From: Gnetum montanum | Taxonomy: Eukaryota; Streptophyta; Gnetopsida; Gnetales; Gnetaceae | DNA length: 64,000 nucleotides | Reading direction: 5' to 3' | Assembly (NCBI GenBank): GCA_015680685.1 | Contig: MNCI01013751.1 | Span: 652,070 to 716,069, forward strand | Shown: one piece after another, positions 1 to 11,175 of the stretch | Layout: each line of letters starts with the position of its first letter | How positions within the stretch are numbered: the stretch's first letter is position 1 | The notes under the pieces: generated by a model | What the model was told of the DNA's origin: nothing | Databases searched by the model: none | Seen by the model: only the letters and a program-made list of their open reading frames with translations | Made by a program: the position numbers and the translations under genes

Positions 1-78
1 CCCTAGAGGTATTACGTCTATGGTTTAGGGTATGGATCTCTAACAGGGTTACCCGAAATGTTCAGATCGGAGCCTGAA

Positions 79-97
79 GGCCCTCATTCTAGCGCCA
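79..97 (-). other. PBS of left-edge Tat-type LTR element
   Basis: Read on the minus strand this is TGGCGCTAGAATGAGGGCC. It closely matches the primer-binding site candidate of the nested Tat-type element at 26868 (TGGTGCTAGAAGGAGGGCC). It lies 6 nt from the LTR end at 104, as expected for the tRNA-primed start of minus-strand DNA synthesis. The element body therefore extends left, outside the window. I did not identify the primer tRNA. Confidence 0.75.
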
Positions 98-103
98 GAA
101 AAC

Positions 104-1558
104 TGTAACGATAGAAAACGTCGGCAGCTGGAAATACCGATCGAGATTCCGGCGTACACAGTTTTAGCCACAGATCCGCGCGAGGGCTATGTTGGAAAAA
201 CGAATTCGCGGCGCCCTGAACGGTCTTGTCGATCAGACAGGGACTTACGGGTCGGTAAAACGATGAAAATTACGTGGAGAGAAAGCGATCTGTTTCGAAG
301 AGTGGTAAAACGAGGGGAAAACTATGTAGTTGGATTGCAACCGTGATAATGCTAAACACGATAAAAGGAGGTTGACATAAGAGAAGCTCGAAGCTTCAAG
401 ATCTGCGCTTTGACTTACAAATGTATATTTCGTATGAGAAATTACACTGGGGAATCCCCGATTACAGGATGTGAAACAAGCACAGAACAACAAGCAAAAC
501 GGTCTAAACAGAAGTCCGATCTACCTCGTGGGCTAAAGGTGAGATGCAAGGTAGGCCAAGCTTTGACGTCTACCGATCAACTGTTTCTGATTGATAGAGT
601 CCTTTCAGCAGAAAGATTGCTCCTGTCATCGGTGCTCAAATTGAACTGTACTCTGCTTCGACTGTAAGGTGATGATGTCCACGATTGCCAAAGCGTTGTT
701 CTCTGTATCTCTGCTCCAAAGTGCTAAGTGCTCTGGTGCTCAGAAATATGCTTTTTACTTCTCTGATTTGCCAACCGCTGTATCTTTGTCAACTGGGGTA
801 TTTATAGGCCGCGACACTTCGTGGAAAAGGCGCAACCCTGTTGATATGGGTCTCGGATATTGCGGGCCCTGCTGGCATGATCTTTTAAGTTAGACTGTGA
901 CTACGCACAACACGCTTGTTTGCGTGTTGTGCGTGTGAAGAGTAGGCACATGCTGAGCGTGCTTTAATTGCTTTCAGGCTGTATTACACTCATTCGCGTT
1001 GCGTTGCGTGTATGAGTGTAATCTGGTGTAAAAACAATAAGCTCAGAGTTGCTTTACGCTCACTACGCAGTTGCGCGTGTTAAAGCGTAAACAATGTACA
1101 ACTTTACGCTCATTACGCAGTTGCGTGTGTCAACGCGTAAACAATGTACAACTTTACGCTCACTACGCAATTGTGTGTGTCAAAGCGTAAACAATGTATA
1201 AGTTGCGCTCACTATGCAGCTGCGCGTAATGAAGCGTAAACAATGTATGCCTTACGCTCACTACACAGCTGTGCGTAATGAAGCGTAAAACAATGTGCAA
1301 TTTGAATGATAACATACGCAATGGTATGCACCGTCGCGTAACGAGCGTAAAAACAAGTTATTCATGCGCCGCGAGGAAAAGCGTCAAACTGTTGCGCTTC
1401 TCTAGATTCATCCTTTGACTATTTTGGAGCTTATTACACTCATTACGCTGCCATGCGTAATAGAGCGTAAACTTGTCCTGGAACCAAGCTGGAGCGCGCT
1501 CTCGCTTGAATTGCAAATCTTTGCCTGAGGCCGACCCGTAATTTTTCACGGTGTTTCA
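104..1558 (-). repeat. 5' LTR of a minus-strand Tat-type Ty3 element
   Basis: On the plus strand this LTR begins TGTAACGATAG and ends GGTGTTTCA. On the element's own strand it therefore runs TGAAACACC...TTACA, the same termini as the LTRs at 25408, 35403 and 54046. It is bounded by a PBS on the left and followed by CTTCC, the possible target duplication. It is 1455 bp long. Its first 150 bp align with the start of the LTR at 54046 (shared words include CAGTTTT, GAGGGCT, CCCTGAAC and GACTTAC). It is noticeably richer in CpG than the DNA from 2 to 18 kb, which suggests a younger or less methylated copy. Small ORFs inside it show no similarity that I recognise. Confidence 0.8.
898..1480. repeat. 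Hairpin array with 50-bp tandem repeats inside the LTR
   Basis: A perfect 13-bp inverted repeat (903-915 with 922-934, 6-nt loop) is followed by a perfect 11-bp inverted repeat (983-993 with 1012-1022). Next come about five tandem units of 49-50 bp starting near 1053, 1103, 1153, 1202 and 1251. Most units have an outer stem TTTACGCT/AGCGTAAA and an inner CGCA/TGCG pair. A last hairpin, ATTACGC/GCGTAAT, lies near 1447-1466. The array lies in the LTR and accounts for no coding sequence. Confidence 0.85.
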
Positions 1559-1959
1559 CTTCCGACAATGTTTGGAACTTAGTTCATTATGGAACATGTG
1601 TGGGGTTCTAATAAAGGACCTTGTCTCTAGGTTGGAATTTGACTTTCCTTATCCTAAGATCATGACATTGTTTATTGAATTCTTTGTGCACTTCATTCAA
1701 AAATAAGGCCACTAATATATTCTCATCTAGCACCTTAAGGTTGATCAATCTCTCTTTTTTTTGCTAGGCTTAGGTCAAGGTCAAGGTCACATGTTGCTCA
1801 AAGTGTTTGGAGCTTGGATTGAATGGTAAGAGTTGGTAGTTTCTCTTACACCAACTCATAGGGAGAGTAGCCTATAGGGAGTTTCTATGTGGAGCAGTAG
1901 GCCCAAAGGGAATCATTGAGTTTTGTGCTTCAATCTCTCCTATATCATTAAGTTTCATT
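1559..1959. other. Unassigned spacer
   Basis: About 400 bp between the Tat-type LTR and the copia fragment. I see no ORF, tandem repeat or transposon end in it. It may be decayed upstream sequence of the copia element that follows. Confidence 0.5.
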
Positions 1960-2872
1960 TGATCATTCGAGAGTATTTGATAGTATAGCTTATTATCATG
2001 TGCCTAAAGAATGTAGATCCAAATTGGATTATAAATCTAATAAATGTATTTTTCTTGGATATGATGATGATGTAAAACGATATGAGCTATGGAGTCCCAA
2101 TACTAACAAAATCATGTATAACAAAGATGTGGTATTTATGAAATCATCTAAACTTGATATGATTGAAGAAAAGGTTTCAAAAAAGCTCATTATGATATTA
2201 ACCAAGAATCAAGTGCAAAAAAAATTAATGATGAATCTAATGTTAGGAAAGATCTACCTCAAAAGGAACATCAACCATTAAGAAGGTCAAGTTGGATAGG
2301 GTGCATACCTAAGTATTTAGATTCATATGTTTTGTGTATTAGTGATGCACCTCAAATCTATAAATAATGTTGTAATTTAAAACTCATTAAAGCTTGGAAA
2401 AATGCTATGGATTAAGAAATGAAATCATTAATAAAAAAACAAGACATGGGTACTTGTTAAACTTCCTCCTTGAAGAAAACATGTTAGGTGTAGATGGCCT
2501 TTCAAGGTAAAAGGGGGAGGAGTATATAAGGCAATGATGGTAGCAAAAGAGTACTCTTAAAATGAGGGTATTGATTATGAAGGAGATTTTGCAATAGTAA
2601 TAAATTTAATATCTATAAGATCTCTAATATCCTTTGTGGCTACTTTGGATCTTGAACTTGAATAGATGGATGTTAAGACTACATTTTTTCATGGAGATCT
2701 TAATGAATAAATCTACATGCAATAGCCTAAAGGCTATGTGGTTAAGGGCAAGGAGAGCATGGTATGCCACATACTGAAATCATTATATGGGTTGAAACAA
2801 TATGGTAGACTATGGTATAAGAAATTTGATTATTTCATGATAAAGTTTGGTTTTATAAGTACTAATAATGAA
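1960..2872 (+). pseudogene. Ty1-copia pol fragment (integrase end to RT)
   Basis: The only open stretch (2000-2281) reads RSKLDYKSNKCIFLGYDDD, the conserved end of the copia integrase region, followed by the DVVFMKSS signature. Downstream, across many stops, come an LRRSSW linker, then RT words such as MDVKTTFFHGDLNE and LKSLYGLKQYGRLWYKKFD. Gag, protease and the catalytic integrase core are missing. The RT breaks off before its YVDD box exactly where the LTR at 2873 begins, so the fragment was interrupted or truncated by that element. Reading frames are broken by several stops and it cannot be functional. Confidence 0.85.
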
Positions 2873-3734
2873 TGATGAGTAGTAGAGAATTCCAACACTT
2901 AACCATAAAAGTCGTAAGTGTTCACACGTGACTAGATCATAATCCATGGATGGAAAATATAGGTATACTAGTAAGTTGATAGTTCATGATGAATGTCTTC
3001 TCACTTAGAGTTAGGAAACTATAAAATGCATGGTTTAACTCTTAGTGAGGTATATGATTAAATAATGTTGGTAGGATCTAAGTGTACTAATAGTAGACAT
3101 AGTAAAAATGAATATAAATTCTATCAACTAAGAACAATAAGAATGTAAAGCTATTCTAGCCTATCTATAATAAGTATCTAGTCCTAGTTTTCCATACACA
3201 TCCTAGGCTTATGTAATTGTTATTGGGATTACCAAGTAACTTTACCACTAAGAGAATCAAGTAAAGTTACTACTATGTTATTAAAAAATTACACTTTATG
3301 CTTGAAACCAATCATACTTATTCTGCATTTATTAATAAACATGATAATATTAAATGACTTAGAAAATGTAAATAATATACTAAAAGTAAAAGGCATTGAA
3401 AAGTAAATATATTCTATGTGAGATGTTGTAATGATGAAAAATAATCTCAATATTTATTGTTATTCATGAATTGTGTGTAGGAGTAATTCAATCAAATAAA
3501 GATGTTATACAACTGCTAATCATCACACTATAGGCATTCACAACTAACTCTAGCTTTAAGAAAATAAAATATAAGAATTTCTCTAAGGTTTGGAAAAACT
3601 TTATTATTTGGCATGATAGTGGATTTGTATTTATAAGCATGACCAGGGTTCACTATATCGTATCTATGACATCATATACTGTGCTACAATATTGCATCTA
3701 CAATATCATAGTCCTTAAATAAACTATTTCATCA
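2873..3734 (-). repeat. 3' LTR of minus-strand Athila-type element
   Basis: It starts TGATGAG and ends TTTCATCA on the plus strand, giving the TGATG...CATCA termini shared with the LTRs at 11910, 14964, 19725 and 41714. On the minus strand a TATAAAT box lies at 3629-3635. The U3 contains ATATCGTATCTATGA at 3655-3669, which recurs exactly at 7402-7416 inside the element. The left flank is ATGAA. I found no matching right-hand LTR or target duplication, so the element is incomplete. Confidence 0.8.
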
Positions 3735-3753
3735 TATCTCCATGACTAACTGA
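3735..3753 (-). other. Polypurine tract next to the 3' LTR
   Basis: On the minus strand it reads TCAGTTAGTCATGGAGATA and directly abuts the LTR start TGATGAAATAG. It has the same layout as TCAGCCGTGGGGGTA at 41699-41713 and TTCAGTCATGGGTGTA at 11894-11909. It is a candidate plus-strand primer. Confidence 0.65.
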
Positions 3754-3959
3754 AAACTCATCCTCAAGTTTAAACAAGAGGAGGATAGAGTTCATTACAC
3801 CTTATGGAGTTACATGGACTTGACATCATGATATATATACATTACTAATAACAAACTATGAATGTCTCATTTTTGTTCAAGTATTACAAATTATCATGCA
3901 ATGCATGATTGACACATAACAAATACAAAACAAAAGAAAATAGATCAAAATGGAGCTTG

Positions 3960-6495
3960 ATGTAGTCCTTTAATGTTCTTGGTGGTGGTGGTTCCCTCAT
4001 TGGTATCTTCCCTTTATCATTTGACTTCTTGAATTGGTACCTATTTATCAATGCTCTTAGCTCTTCTTCTTTGGTTTTGGAATCATGTACTATCCATGCT
4101 AACTTGGTGATGTTCTCTAGTGTTGGTATTTCCCAAGAAGATGATATTTGTTAAAACATCTTAGTGGGTTTAACGTATGATGCCATGAATTATGTTCTTT
4201 GTACCTCAAAAGCTTTGGATATCTTTTTGTAATTATTGATAATCTTTCATTCTTCTAGCCAAATTTACTATAATGTCATTATGATCTTAATATATTGATT
4301 TGACTACTTGAAGTTCAGAGTTTGCAATGTGAAGTTTTTGTTATGGATCTTTTTTATCTACAAACTCTTTTTCATACATAAAATACATAGTATCCATTGT
4401 TGCTCTAACTTTGTTATGGGCTTTTCTGATGTCAGTATGCCTAAATTAGCATAGTGTATACTTGCTAACCTCATGTATTCTATCAAATCTTCTATCTACA
4501 AGTCTTTATTCTTTAGCTCAACTTGGAGAACTAAGGTGGGACTATCTAAGATGGGTTTCCAGTTAAGTATCTACTATGTAATTGTGCTAATCTTGGGCTT
4601 GGCTATATAAATTTTCTTCTCTTTAATCTACTTGTACATGCCCACCTGATCTTTGAAATGTTATTTGAGTCCTTCATGGTTCTTAGCATTATTTTGTCAC
4701 ACGATGATTTCAATAGCTAACTTTTGCTTAACTACCTATACTTCCTCCATTAATAAAATTCTATTTTCATGGGTCAATTATTTCATGTTTAGGCTGACTC
4801 TAGCAAACTACCCTCTCAACTAATGATGTTTTGCTTTATCATGTTCTTCTGATTTTCTATATTCATCAACTTGAGGATTTTTGTAACAATTTTCTTATCC
4901 TCTTCTTCTAATGCAGTAATAGCTTTAGCATGGATGTATATTTGAGCTTCCACAACTAAAGCATTCTAAATTGCTTTTTTCTTTTCCATCTCCATCTATT
5001 TCTACCTAGCCATCAATTGATCTACTTGCTTATTTCTAAATTGTGATAACTAGTCTGGTGCAATGTATCATGCAAAGTCTTGCCTTTCAACTCATAATGT
5101 AGCTAATTCTTCTTGTAACCTTTGCACTTTGTTTTTTGCATGTTACACTATTATTTTTTTCATGACTAGTTTTCCTTTTGTGGAGATTAATTTTGACTAC
5201 ACTATAGTGATGTCATTGGGGATTTTGCATGACTTGCCTTATCTGCAACAATCTCTCTAATGCATCTTCATGTTCAGCAGTGGACATAAATTTCTTTTCT
5301 AATGTTCCAACTAATATTTGTACATTCTTGGCACCAAAAATATTTTTTTGGTGACACAATAAAAACATTAAATGACTCCTTGATATGATTAGTGATTACT
5401 TTTTCTGCTCCAGCTACATCTTGATGATGCATTACCACTACAATGGCTCCTTCTCTAGTTTCTAATACCACTTAAAATGATGTAGCATTCTCAGAGATCT
5501 ATTGTGTCCAATCATCATTTTCTTCTACCTCCAAGGATACTTGACCACTAGTTGGTCCTATTGATACTACAGATTTTCTTAGATTATCTTTTACTCTATA
5601 CATGCAAGAGACTTCTCTACTATTCCAGTTAATTATTTCTATGATCTATTACAAATGGCTCATGAAAGGCTTGTAGTCATGTTGTTGTGTTGGTGGTGCA
5701 CTTGGTCATGCTTGTTTCACAGTTAGAGTTGATCCACGAGGTTTTACCTATTTTGTTTGTTTGGCTATAATGTTTGTTGTTGGCGTTGACCTTGCTATAG
5801 TCGCAATGCTTGCTAGTTTTTCTACTCGATCCTTCTTATGTGGCGCTAGCTTTGAAATTTTTGTGTATGAAGCATTTTGACCTTTTTATAGAACATTATT
5901 TATGTAACCCAAAATTCTTACTTTCCTACACAATTTTCTAATAAGATAAGAAAATTGAAGAGTGAGCTTTCCTATCTTCTTTTCCTTAAACCTTCTTTGA
6001 ATTTCTAGAAATAATAAGTATGTCATGTTTGCCTGGAATTTTCTCATTAAAATTGCACTTCCTTTGGTAGCATGAGTAGAAATTTGATTGAGCTTATTAT
6101 TTGGAAAAATTTGGTATGTTTTAATCTTAAAATAAATCTTCTCTATAGTAGATAATTTATTATATTTTTTCAATAGTCTTGTATTTTCTCTGTAACCATA
6201 AATTCCTTGCATCTATGTTAGATCATATAGAGATTTGGGCAATGTTGGCTTCAAAATTTTGTAAATTCAGTGCCCTAGTAATAGCTTCTATTGAGTATGC
6301 AATTGTTACTCCCTCAATATTAATAGTTGCATCATTGTATTTATTGTACAAAAATTGATGGACTTCTCCTAAAAACCATTCACCACTACTTAAAATGGTG
6401 GACAAGAGAGGTGAGGCTTGAAGTTGTTTGTAAACTTGTATAGGTACAAACTCCATAAAAGGGATAAAATTAAATTCCACTATTATAGTGGACAT
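3960..6495 (-). pseudogene. Extra ORF of Athila-type element, decayed copy
   Basis: Two open pieces survive. 6223-6495 reads IAYSIEAITRALNL, matching VSYSIEAIVQALGL of the ORF at 37690. 5886-6212 contains LFLEIQRRFKEKK, matching LFFLEIEKRFTESKR at 39390. A third piece, 5274-5471, contains VLETREGAIVVVMHHQDV, matching the region near 39940. Further left the reading is interrupted by many stops but stays colinear with the coiled-coil part, ending in a proline-rich stretch near 3990. The ORF lies between the stem-loop and U3-like block on one side and the 3' LTR on the other, as in the element at 19725-42615. The fold resembles plant-transposon/Athila accessory proteins, but its function is unknown. 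Confidence 0.7.
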
Positions 6496-6499
6496 GATA

Positions 6500-7344
6500 G
6501 ACTTCTCCTGAATGGCTCATAAGCACTCATTAGAGAGTGTGAGGCATTGTCCTTCCTTTGGACCAAGTGGCACATCAGCTTCGCTTGTGTAGATTTCCTT
6601 GTTGTAGGTGTGGGCTGCTAAATTAAATATGATTATGCTTCTTGCTTTGTGAAAGGAGTTCAATCTATGTCTCATCCTCCTATTTTTTTGGGCCTCTTTT
6701 CTCTTGGTTGTGACTATCCTCTAACTTTGGGTATCCTTTTTGATGGCATCTACAATCGTAAGAAATTTCAAGATTACCCAAAACTTTTGAAAAACTTTCT
6801 AATGATTCATATCCTTCCATTGAGTTTTGGGTTTTGATTAAAAATATTATATTTAATTGATCTTATTTTTAATCTGGATTGAAGAGTTTAGAAAATTTGT
6901 TGATTCAAAAAGAGTTCTCATTCAAAAAAACCCCTTAATTAAACAATTTTTAACAATCCAAAACAATAATTTTTAGCTTGATGTCTTGTAACTATCTTTG
7001 ATTTATTGTTAAAAGTATTTGAATGGTTTATTAGAGAGAAATATTAAGTGTATTAGCTTAGATCTATTTAAAATCTCATTATTGTTTATAATTCTTACCT
7101 TTAATTAGTCTTCTAGGTGTTTGGAAAAATTCACATAATTTACAAAATTACACAAAACACTATTCCGCATAATTGTGATGCTTTCTCCCTAAGTGAAAGG
7201 ATTCAAGAATAGGTTAAATGAATTGTGCAATGAGGAAGATATGGGGTTTAGAAGATTATTTCATAGAAAAATAACATGAAATCCCCTTGCATGAAATGGT
7301 AAAAAATAAAATTTTTTGTAATGGTTTGTTCATATATGCAGTTT
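6500..7344. other. Leader of the minus-strand extra ORF
   Basis: AT-rich sequence upstream (on the minus strand) of the ORF start. The ORF at 6649-6837 on the plus strand shows no recognisable similarity. I see no other gene here. Confidence 0.4.
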
Positions 7345-7432
7345 TTTATATTAGTCATACCATAGATGTGATAGTGTTGATATGATATTGTAGATGATAC
7401 AATATCGTATCTATGATATCACCTTTGAAATT
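7345..7432 (-). promoter_or_regulatory. Internal U3-like promoter block
   Basis: The block contains ATATCGTATCTATGA (7402-7416), identical in sequence and orientation to 3655-3669 in the LTR U3 of the same element. It also holds further GATATC and GATATTGTAGATG words of the LTR type. On the minus strand a TATAAAA box lies at 7344-7350, on the side facing the extra ORF. Promoter activity is an inference from this layout. Confidence 0.55.
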
Positions 7433-7730
7433 TTTAAAATATTTGAAAAATTTAATTAAAAATGGTTGAAGTGAGTAGCCTAGAAGGTGTTAAGATAATC
7501 CAAAGGATTCTTAATCATAGATGTAGCCTACAATATGTGATTTTAATGTCAAAATGTTGTTAAAGAAGGAGTTTGAACAAGGTAAATTAACTAGATTCTA
7601 GAAGTTAATTTGATCACAAATTGCCAAGTGTATGAATGAGTCTGAGTATGCAGAAAAATCATGATGATTGCTATAGTATCCAGGAGGTACAAGATGATGT
7701 GAAGATGGTTGTAAGATGTGAAATACAAGA

Positions 7731-7787
7731 GTTATACAAGTGGGTCCTCCCCAAAGTAGGCTTCTACTCTTAATGCCCTTGTATAAC
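7731..7787 (-). other. Conserved stem-loop with 37-nt loop (copy 1)
   Basis: A perfect 10-bp inverted repeat, GTTATACAAG (7731-7740) and CTTGTATAAC (7778-7787), encloses exactly 37 nt. On the minus strand the loop ends in TACTTTGGGGAGGACCCA. A related stem-loop with the same loop length and a different but still paired stem lies at 36865-36921. Confidence 0.75.
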
Positions 7788-8073
7788 CACGTACAAGTGT
7801 CTGTGGGCACTCAAGGAGTTGAATGTAAATCATACTTGTTTTCTAAAACACACATTTTAGTATTTCCCTAATAAGAAAATAATATTATGCTACACAAAAC
7901 CATTAAATTGTAATTATATATAAGAGTGAGATGGAGTGGTAGTAACAAGGATTGTAGAAAATGGAATGTGATGTGTCTTACTATAAGCATAATAAATTCT
8001 ATATGTAATGCATTGTTAAAGTGAGCATTAGCCTATATGTCCAAATTCCAAATCAAGCCCATACCACTTACTA
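7788..8073. other. Head-to-head junction of two Athila-type elements
   Basis: To the left, sequence is colinear with the minus-strand element. From about 8074, sequence is plus-strand gag. Between them I find no LTR, PBS or target duplication. The join is therefore probably a rearrangement or two independent truncations. Confidence 0.45.
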
Positions 8074-9650
8074 GTGACATTACATTATATCATCCCAAAA
8101 CTTACAACCATAAGAGAAAGCGTGGAAGAGTACAACCGCAATCCTTCCCTTCGAAAGAGGGGAGTAAGATTCTATGAGGAAGAGGATGAGTCACCACTTG
8201 AAGAGTTGGTGAATAGAAAAACCTTGCTGCTTCAAAAATTAACAATGGAAGTGTAAGCTAAGGTAGATAAAATATGGAGCTCCTTAGATAGTAAAATTGA
8301 AACTGTCCTAAAAATTGTAGAGGAGTCTAAGGAGGAATGAAGTAGTGACCATGACAAGAAAACGTGGAGAGATTCAGTTCATGCATGTAACAAGGGTAAG
8401 GGAAAAATGACTATCATCGATGAGGTTGTGGATTCTGACACAGAAAATGACGGTGGATGTGAGATCTACCAATATGACCATCCTAAAGGATGTTTCCCAA
8501 TAATCTCACATTTGCAAGAGTTCGGGGTGTATGCACTCAACCCAAGACTTAATAAACGGCAAGCACCCCGAAGGTTACCTTATCCCCAAGGTAACCCAAG
8601 GAAGTTCCACCAAACATTAACATATTATCCAAGTGGAACTCTGCCACAACCTATCGGGAAACATTAGCAGTTGCAAAACCCACAGTCATGGGGGATGCCA
8701 CCGCCTAGGCAACAATACTCTTACCGGCAACCAGACCCATATGGCTACTATGTGTAGCAATTGGTTTTTCCAAGTGACTCTATGGGTCATGCAACCCCAC
8801 AATGTCACTACCAAGTTTGGGAGTATTTTAGAACTCCTTCTCCTACGGAAGACACACCACATGCATACCATCCTCCAAATCCATCTTCCACTCATACGCT
8901 AATAGTTCCACTACCACCTGCTCAAACGTTACAAGGGGAACTCCCCACTCAACCACAACAATGTAATGCTACGAGAGTTGTAAACCTTCAACCCACAGCT
9001 GAGTCTGAAAATCGTACAAAGAGAAGACCTTTCTTTAGAATCAAGAGTCCAAACAAGCTCTCACAACCACAAGTGGTTGAGTCTATGACCACTCCTCCAA
9101 CAAATAAGGGTTCGGAGCTCCCTTCAAACCAACAATAGAGCTCAACGCACATGATTATGTTAACACATACCATTACTGACTAGATCAAGGTGGGCCACCT
9201 TCCCAGAAAACTCTCTGACCCTGGAAGTCCCTTAATCTACCTCCAAGTCACTGAGAACAAACCACGTAAGGCTCTTCTTGAGACAGGTTTCAGAGTCAAC
9301 TTAATATCATGACAAAGGTATAAAGCCTAGAACCTGCCTCCACTTAAGAAGAGAAATATTCAACTAGAGCTGGCTGACCAGTCCATCACCATTCCCTTGG
9401 GATTGGTGGAGGACATCATTACCACTGTGTGTGGTTAGTCATACCCAGCTGATTTCCTGGTGATAGAAGTAAATAGTAGCAAAGGGGACTTCCCAATTAT
9501 AATGAGGAGGGCATGGCTCAGCACCATCAACACGTGCCTAGGGATCTATGATCTTTCCTTGGAAGTATCTAAGGAAAACATTTATGGAAAGATTGAGAAG
9601 AAGAAGGTTCCATGCATCACATACAGTGACTCAAAGGGTGATGACATGGA
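8074..9650 (+). pseudogene. Athila-type gag (C-terminal part) and protease, decayed
   Basis: The open pieces align with the gag-protease region at 22180-23770. Shared words include PSLRKRGVRFYEEEDESPLEE, DEVVDSDTENDGG, CEIYQYDHPKGCFPIISHLQ and GVYALNPRL. A proline/glutamine-rich linker follows (8560-9130). The protease region (about 9190-9640) keeps GSPLIYLQV, PLGLVEDI and PADFLVIEV. Its active-site triplet reads ETG at about 9278-9286, where the other copy has DSG, so the catalytic aspartate is lost. The first half of gag (retrotransposon gag domain) is missing, as are a 5' LTR and PBS. Several in-frame stops confirm it is dead. Confidence 0.8.
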
Positions 9651-11118
9651 GGAATGCTCAGCATCTCCTGCATGCAACTGGTGTGCCCTTGAAACTTAAA
9701 TATAAAGGTGCCTGTATGTAGTAACCACAAAACAAGAGAACACCTAGTGGTTGATAGCTGATCAAGAGAGTAGCCCACCAACATGCATGGAACAAACTGG
9801 GGGAACAACTTGCACCCACAATGAAAGCATAGATACATTGGAATATGAGCGTTGCCAACTTCCAACCCTTAACCTAAAAAAATCAATTGGGAGAAGTTGG
9901 ACACTTTTAAAAAATTCAAACAGACACTCATTATTTTGGATCTCTCCCTTTCAATTCAGTCATGGGAGAGATGGCCACCTATGCTAATCAATTGAGGCCC
10001 TCAGTTCTTTTAAGTTTTTTTTTACACATTTTTGTTTTGCACATTGTTGTTTTACACATTTTTGTTTTACACCTTTTTGTTTAACAAATTTCTTTAAATT
10101 TTCTTGTTTTTTGTTTTCCAACATCGTTTATACTTTTTCAATTCTTTGTGTATGTGTGTGTGTGTGATATCCATCTTGTTAAGTTTGTCATTTAATAAGT
10201 GCTCTTAAAGATGGTATGAATCATTTTTCTATTGGTTGCTAATGTTTGGTTTTTACCTTTAAGTTATGATATTGATACTAAGGTATGGTTCTTTTGATAT
10301 GACAGGCAATGAGTCCACTTCATCCATACATCCACAAATTCCTATAGTCTCTCTTGGCTTGGAATTGTACAGTCCCTTTCTGAATAATAAGTACTATCAA
10401 CAAATTGGTGATTGGGTATTTCTCAAACTAAGGAAGGACTCAAGGATTGAACAAGGTGTGACTTTAAGGGGACTTGATGAATTTGTGCTAGCCATTCTCT
10501 TGGGTGTTTGGATGTTTTCTTCTTGAGTTTTATTACCACTTTGATGTTACCCAATTATTGGAAAGTTGAGTAAATAAAAATAATAAGTATTTACATGGTA
10601 TGGTTCTCACGCAAAAACACAAAAAAAAAACAATGAGAATTCAAAGCACACCCCTTAGACGAAATAATCATTTGGGCTACAAGCACTAGTTATGGAACTA
10701 AAATAAACATGTTCCCTCTAACTAAGGCCCTTCTCGCTTCCCATTCTCTCCTTCTTCATTTCGTCAGAATGGTGGTGGCTCTTTGGTAAAGGCATTCCTG
10801 TTACTTCAAGTGGATGGATTGGCCGAGTGCATTAATGTGAAGTCACTGGATGTGGTTTGTTTATGGCCAGACTTGGAATGGGATCTACTAAGTCACATTA
10901 ATCATTAACTACACAAGGAGCAGTACACCACCTTGTTCTTGAGACTCCATTCCATTCTCTTCTCTCCATCATTATCTCCATTGTTCACTTCATTGCCGGT
11001 TGTATCATTAGTGTATATTTTAGTTGACACATTATTTTCTTGTTGGTAAATTCTTGTGGTTAAGACTTTAACTCTTGTTCCAAATAACATTCCTAGAGCC
11101 TACGAACTCTTTGAATGT
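9651..11118 (+). other. Non-coding region after protease (element at 8074)
   Basis: Contains a PPT-like motif (9956-9971), a T-rich block repeating TTTTACACATTTTTG (about 10015-10090) and a TG run (10149-10166). The part 10600-10930 is similar to 24850-25260 of the other Athila-type element; shared text includes GGCCGAGT, GATGTGG and AAAGCACACCCCTTAGAC. No reverse transcriptase, RNase H or integrase motif is seen where pol would be expected. Confidence 0.65.
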
Positions 11119-11175
11119 GGGTTTGTTAGGCATTAAGGGCATAAGCCTACTTTGGGGAGGACCCATTAGCATTCC
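11119..11175 (+). other. Conserved stem-loop region (copy 3, stem eroded)
   Basis: The 37-nt loop (11129-11165) ends TACTTTGGGGAGGACCCA, almost the same as copy 1. The flanking 10-mers GGGTTTGTTA and TTAGCATTCC pair poorly, so the stem has decayed in this copy. Confidence 0.6.

Noticed and set aside
2873-2880. Target duplication ATGAA for the minus-strand element at 2873
   Set aside because: No matching ATGAA next to a right-hand LTR could be found, so it was not reported as a TSD.
9188-9650. Functional protease at the first gag-protease copy
   Set aside because: The active-site triplet is ETG and several stops interrupt the frame.
10149-10166. TG microsatellite as a feature of interest
   Set aside because: A short ordinary dinucleotide run in non-coding element sequence.
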